A stretch of DNA of 64,000 bases, taken from NCBI RefSeq assembly GCF_026802175.1, contig NZ_CP113797.1, positions 1,217,026 to 1,281,025 of the forward strand. Reading direction: 5' to 3'. Each line of letters begins with the position of its first letter. Within the stretch, counting starts at the first letter, position 1. This DNA is from Thermocoleostomius sinensis A174. GTDB lineage: Bacteria > Cyanobacteriota > Cyanobacteriia > Elainellales > Elainellaceae. Positions 60,800-64,000 of the stretch are shown here, piece after piece. The position numbers and the translations under genes are program-made. The notes below the pieces were generated by a model. It was not told the origin of the DNA and made no database searches. It worked only from the letters and a program-made list of their open reading frames with translations.

Positions 60800-61285
60800 A
60801 TGAGTACTACCACCGATTACACCCCGGAAGAGTTGACGACCTTGGCAGCGGCGGTCATGTTAAGTGGCATGGCTGTGTCAATGGTTGATGTTGGCGTGGT
60901 CTCGACGGCGATCGAAGCCAACGCCATGGCCCAAGAGGTTGCTGGAGCAGCAAAACGATATCCTGACAATGCGGTGATCCAAGCCCTATTCTCTGAGGAC
61001 GCTGCTAGGCGTGCCAAGGATCAAGGTTTAAAAATTGAAGTGCGCCCGGAGGAGATGAAACCCGAAACGGCGGTCAATACTGCAATCGATCGAATCAATG
61101 CTGCATTGACAATTTTAAATACCAAAGCCACACCCGAAGAGATTCAGGAGTACAAAGAATTTATTTATGCCTGTGCCGATCGGGTAGCAAACGCAGCCGG
61201 TAGCGGATTGTTTGGCGCTGGTGAAAAGGTCAGTCCTCAAGAAGCGGCAGCACTAGATCAACTCAGAGTTGCCCTGGAACTGTGA
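60800..61285 (+). CDS. Helical protein of unknown function in DUF4912 cluster
   Basis: This 161-residue protein starts at the ATG at 60800 (AGGATAGGG upstream) and is almost all helical with an Ala/Gly-rich hydrophobic patch (LAAAVMLSGMAVSMVDVGVVST), a central QALFSEDAARRAKDQGLKIE, and a C-terminal YKEFIYACADRVANAAGSGLFGAGEKVSP. The last part suggests a small helical bundle; no clear catalytic residues. I do not recognise it. It lies 124 bases after the DUF937 gene and directly before the large repeat protein. Confidence 0.7.
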   Translation: MSTTTDYTPEELTTLAAAVMLSGMAVSMVDVGVVSTAIEANAMAQEVAGAAKRYPDNAVIQALFSEDAARRAKDQGLKIEVRPEEMKPETAVNTAIDRINAALTILNTKATPEEIQEYKEFIYACADRVANAAGSGLFGAGEKVSPQEAAALDQLRVALEL

Positions 61286-61409
61286 AAGAAATGATCGATA
61301 TCGTGATGGGCAATGCAATCGATCATTCGTGACGAATTCAATTCAATATGGAATCGACTCAGTTGGTAATTTTGATGACTTAAATCGGTTATTGCAGGGA
61401 GAGAATGGA

Positions 61410-63872
61410 GTGAACGGTCGATCGAATCCACTAAAAATTCAATTTGCGGGTGCATCTGCTCATCAACCAGTCAAACTTAATCAAGCAGAGTCACTTCATT
61501 TAGACGGTCATAGCGAACCGATCGAGATACAGGGTAATTCAATGCGGATGAATACGGTTGAGAATTCCGCGCTTAAGCAATCAGTGCAACAGCCTACTGA
61601 ATTGATGGAGCACTCACTGTCGAACAATCCCACTACAATAGAGCAACCCTCCAGCGAGTCGTCATCATCTTGGCGCTGGTTGTTCACGGCACTCGTTTTG
61701 TGCTGTGCAGTGGGTGGGTTAGCCACACTCGCTTTTGTTTGGTTAACCTCGCTGCCCCCGCGGACCAATTGCGGTGAAATTTCTCCTTTGTCTCCAGATA
61801 TCGATCGACTCTATTGTGCCCAAGCGGCGGCGGAATCGGGAGAATTAGACGATTTAATGACAGGGTTGAAACTGGTAGAGGCGTGGTCTCCTGATCATCC
61901 CCTTTATAATGAATCGCGCCGCTGGATGAAAGAATGGTCGCAATCGGTATTGGTGATTGCGCGTCAAAAAATGGCAGCTAGCGATATGGAAACGGCGATC
62001 GAGTTGGCCAATCGCATTCCCAATTCTAGCCCTCTATACGCAGAGGCCCAAAGTGCAATTGCTCAATGGCAAGAAAATTGGCAGATTGATGAAGCAATCT
62101 ATGCCAAAGCACAAACGGCTCTTAAAAATCAAGATTGGGATAGTGTTTCGCACCATATTCTGGAGCTAAGTGAATCGCCCTATGATTACTGGAATACTGA
62201 AAAGGTGAATGAACTGGCTCAACAAGTATTGAGCGAAAAGAAGGCACGGCAAATATTAGCGCAAGCCAAGCGCACAGCCGAGGTGGAAACGCCTGACAAT
62301 CTGCAAGCGGCATTGAAACTAGCCAAAACCTTGGACACTACGACGTATACCTGGATGGACGCACAACCCACTTTGACTCAGTGGGGAAATACACTACTGA
62401 CCATCGGGTTCGATCGCTGGCGTGAAAAACGCTTTGATGAAGCAATTGCTCATGCGGAGGCTGCAAGTGTTAGTTCTGCTTTGGCAACCGAAGCACAACA
62501 CTTAATCGATTTGAGTCAGGCGCGACAGTTGGCATTAGCCAGTGGTGGCAATTGGAAGCCTCAACCCAAGCACGTTTGGAACTTGATGGAAGCGGTCTCA
62601 GCGGCCAAGCGCATTCCATCGACTAGTCGCTTTTATGCTCAAGCTCAAGAGAGCCTGGCAAGTTGGGATGCACAACTGCAAGCCACCTCCCAGTTGCAGG
62701 TTGCTAATCTACTAGCAGACTTGGGACAGCGTGATTCATTGCAAACTGCTATCGCCCAAGCAGAACAAATTCCTCCGGCTCATCCCCGACGATTACAGGC
62801 TCAAACCTTGATCGCGTATTGGAAACAGGAAGTGCAACGAGTTGAAGACCAACCTTATTTGCTGTTTGCGCAACAGTTGGCGGAAGCTGGTACGGTTGCA
62901 GACTTGAAGCTGGCGATCGCCGAAGCCAGCAAAATTGAGGCAGGGCGGGTATTGCGTCATCAAGCTCAAGGGCTGATTTATGACTGGACTCAGCAAATTC
63001 AAGTTCTAGAAGATCAACCTCTTCTTGCCGAAGCAACCACCCAAGCGCAACAGGGCAACCTGACAGATGCAATTCGGATCGCGGCTCAAATTCCAGCCGA
63101 TCGAGCCTTGTACGATGAGGCGCAAGCGGCAATTGCCGGTTGGCAAGCAGAATTAAACCGGATTGAAATCGCACGCACACGACCAGCCCGATCGAATGAA
63201 TCGAATGTTGCTAATACGCCAGACTCGTCCTATCCTACTTCCTCCGCTCAAGCTGATCCAGAGTCCTTTGATTGGGTGCAGACACCTACGGTGGCAAAGA
63301 CAGCCAAGGACGAACGCCCTGTCACCCCTCCATCGCCCCAATTAACTCCTGTGTTGCCACCTCAGGAAACGACCCGACAACCAGAACTTGCGCCACCTTC
63401 GCCTTTTGTACTGCAAGAGTCTGCTCCTTTGTATGAAGAGGAACCCGCTGCCCGATTTGAATATCGTTCTGATGGAGTGCCCCGGTTAATTCGTCGCCAT
63501 TCTCACTCCTCTGATACTCCTGCTTCGGTCGTCAACGAACCTCCAGCCATCCGTGAGGTATTTCCCCCATTGGATGATGCCACCCTATTTGAAGAACCTC
63601 CGGAAGTGGCACCGGCACTGGAATCGATTCCTGTTGAAGCTGAACCCGTTGTGGAAGAATTGCCGTCCGGAACCGAATCTTCTGCGATCGAATCTCTCCT
63701 ACCCTCCGAGTCTTCACAGTTAGAGGAAAGTGTTCCCTTATCGGTGGACTCGATCAACAAGAATGCATCGGATGAAATTTCTGAGGCTGTGGAACAGTCT
63801 TATCCGGTATCAATGAATGTTTCTGAGAATGAAATTGAACTGAATGTTGAGTTTAGCGATGGGTGGAATTAG
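61410..63872 (+). CDS. Membrane protein with long helical repeat region and acidic C-terminal tail
   Basis: This 820-residue product from a GTG at 61410 (GGGAGAG upstream) is my best start; the frame is open back to 61269 with a GTG at 61329. An N-terminal cytosolic part (about 90) precedes one TM helix (about 88-112, WLFTALVLCCAVGGLATLAFVWL). Then come about 450 residues of degenerate TPR-like helix pairs ending in AQxxIxxWQ every 40-70 residues (for example LYAEAQSAIAQWQENW, LYDEAQAAIAGWQAEL). The last 220 residues are disordered and acidic (SSAIESLLPSESS). It is probably a scaffold facing the periplasm. It ends the four-gene cluster. Confidence 0.75.
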   Translation: MNGRSNPLKIQFAGASAHQPVKLNQAESLHLDGHSEPIEIQGNSMRMNTVENSALKQSVQQPTELMEHSLSNNPTTIEQPSSESSSSWRWLFTALVLCCAVGGLATLAFVWLTSLPPRTNCGEISPLSPDIDRLYCAQAAAESGELDDLMTGLKLVEAWSPDHPLYNESRRWMKEWSQSVLVIARQKMAASDMETAIELANRIPNSSPLYAEAQSAIAQWQENWQIDEAIYAKAQTALKNQDWDSVSHHILELSESPYDYWNTEKVNELAQQVLSEKKARQILAQAKRTAEVETPDNLQAALKLAKTLDTTTYTWMDAQPTLTQWGNTLLTIGFDRWREKRFDEAIAHAEAASVSSALATEAQHLIDLSQARQLALASGGNWKPQPKHVWNLMEAVSAAKRIPSTSRFYAQAQESLASWDAQLQATSQLQVANLLADLGQRDSLQTAIAQAEQIPPAHPRRLQAQTLIAYWKQEVQRVEDQPYLLFAQQLAEAGTVADLKLAIAEASKIEAGRVLRHQAQGLIYDWTQQIQVLEDQPLLAEATTQAQQGNLTDAIRIAAQIPADRALYDEAQAAIAGWQAELNRIEIARTRPARSNESNVANTPDSSYPTSSAQADPESFDWVQTPTVAKTAKDERPVTPPSPQLTPVLPPQETTRQPELAPPSPFVLQESAPLYEEEPAARFEYRSDGVPRLIRRHSHSSDTPASVVNEPPAIREVFPPLDDATLFEEPPEVAPALESIPVEAEPVVEELPSGTESSAIESLLPSESSQLEESVPLSVDSINKNASDEISEAVEQSYPVSMNVSENEIELNVEFSDGWN

Positions 63873-63884
63873 GAATAGGGAGTC

Positions 63885-63905
63885 GGGAGTTGGGCTGGAG
63901 CATTA
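63885..63905. repeat. G-rich repeat fragment
   Basis: The stretch just after the last stop codon contains GGGAGTCGGGAGTTGGG, the same family of short G-rich cyanobacterial repeats found in frame within recJ and rlmN and, in reverse, near 11537. Confidence 0.5.
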
Positions 63906-64000
63906 GACTCTAGTCAACTAATATTAATGAATAAATCAGAGATGAAATGATATTGTTAAAGCCTATTCCTATGCGATCGACCTTTATGCTGAAAAACTCT

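Overview
The window reads as chromosome of a cyanobacterium, most likely a filamentous or Leptolyngbya/Oscillatoria-like one. Evidence: very frequent GCGATCGC/CGATCG (HIP1-type) octamers and many cyanobacteria-typical families, namely an AgrE/ArgZ arginine dihydrolase, a Tab2/Atab2 homologue, a Ycf29/Rre1-type regulator, an Rcp1-type regulator behind a phytochrome-like kinase, DUF1400, DUF3352 and DUF6737 proteins, and TTTTCCACA DnaA boxes beside dnaN. No rRNA, tRNA, CRISPR array, prophage or intact transposase was recognised.

Layout. 1-6.6 kb (mostly minus): partial GT4 glycosyltransferase, MFS transporter overlapping recO, deoC, DUF1400 protein, mtnP. 6.6-8.1 kb: a coiled-coil gene with a broken pentapeptide-repeat tail, and the Tab2 homologue. 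8.4-10.5 kb: agrE/argZ. 10.6-17.6 kb: alpha/beta hydrolase, NarL-type regulator, glyoxalase-like protein, YkuD-like secreted protein, a decayed Uma2 gene, LCP cell-wall/glycan ligase. 18.1-25.5 kb (plus): an unusually long recJ with a coiled coil and a HEPN-like C-terminus, a membrane protein, a DNA-binding-like protein with a charged tail, a MATE exporter. 25.6-36.1 kb: GAF histidine kinase, degenerate MBL protein, glutamine-synthetase-like protein, CHASE3 kinase plus Rcp1-like regulator, rlmN overlapping a DUF697 GTPase. 36.7-50.5 kb: RTX protein, peptidoglycan-binding protein, queA, cytosolic kinase, small alpha/beta hydrolase, triple-repeat membrane protein, DUF3352, mutL, alpha-amylase, OmpR-type regulator. 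50.7-57 kb: hsp20, queuosine-precursor transporter, hicBA, dnaN, a DnaA-box cluster (candidate oriC), aqpZ, and a 1.1-kb gene-free stretch. 57.1-63.9 kb (plus): four-gene cluster of uncharacterised envelope proteins led by a phosphate-binding-like domain joined through a membrane helix to three DUF4912 domains.

How parts connect. DNA metabolism is well represented (recO, recJ, mutL, dnaN and the putative origin). QueA and the YhhQ-type transporter both serve queuosine formation though 12 kb apart. AgrE feeds arginine nitrogen into ammonium and proline. Several two-component genes are present, but only the CHASE3 kinase and Rcp1-like regulator are adjacent. Short G-rich cyanobacterial repeats occur between genes and also in frame inside recJ and rlmN. 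The strongest candidates for new biology are the RecJ-coiled-coil-HEPN fusion, the PBP-TM-DUF4912x3 receptor-like protein with its cluster, and the origin with its 10-bp-phased repeats.
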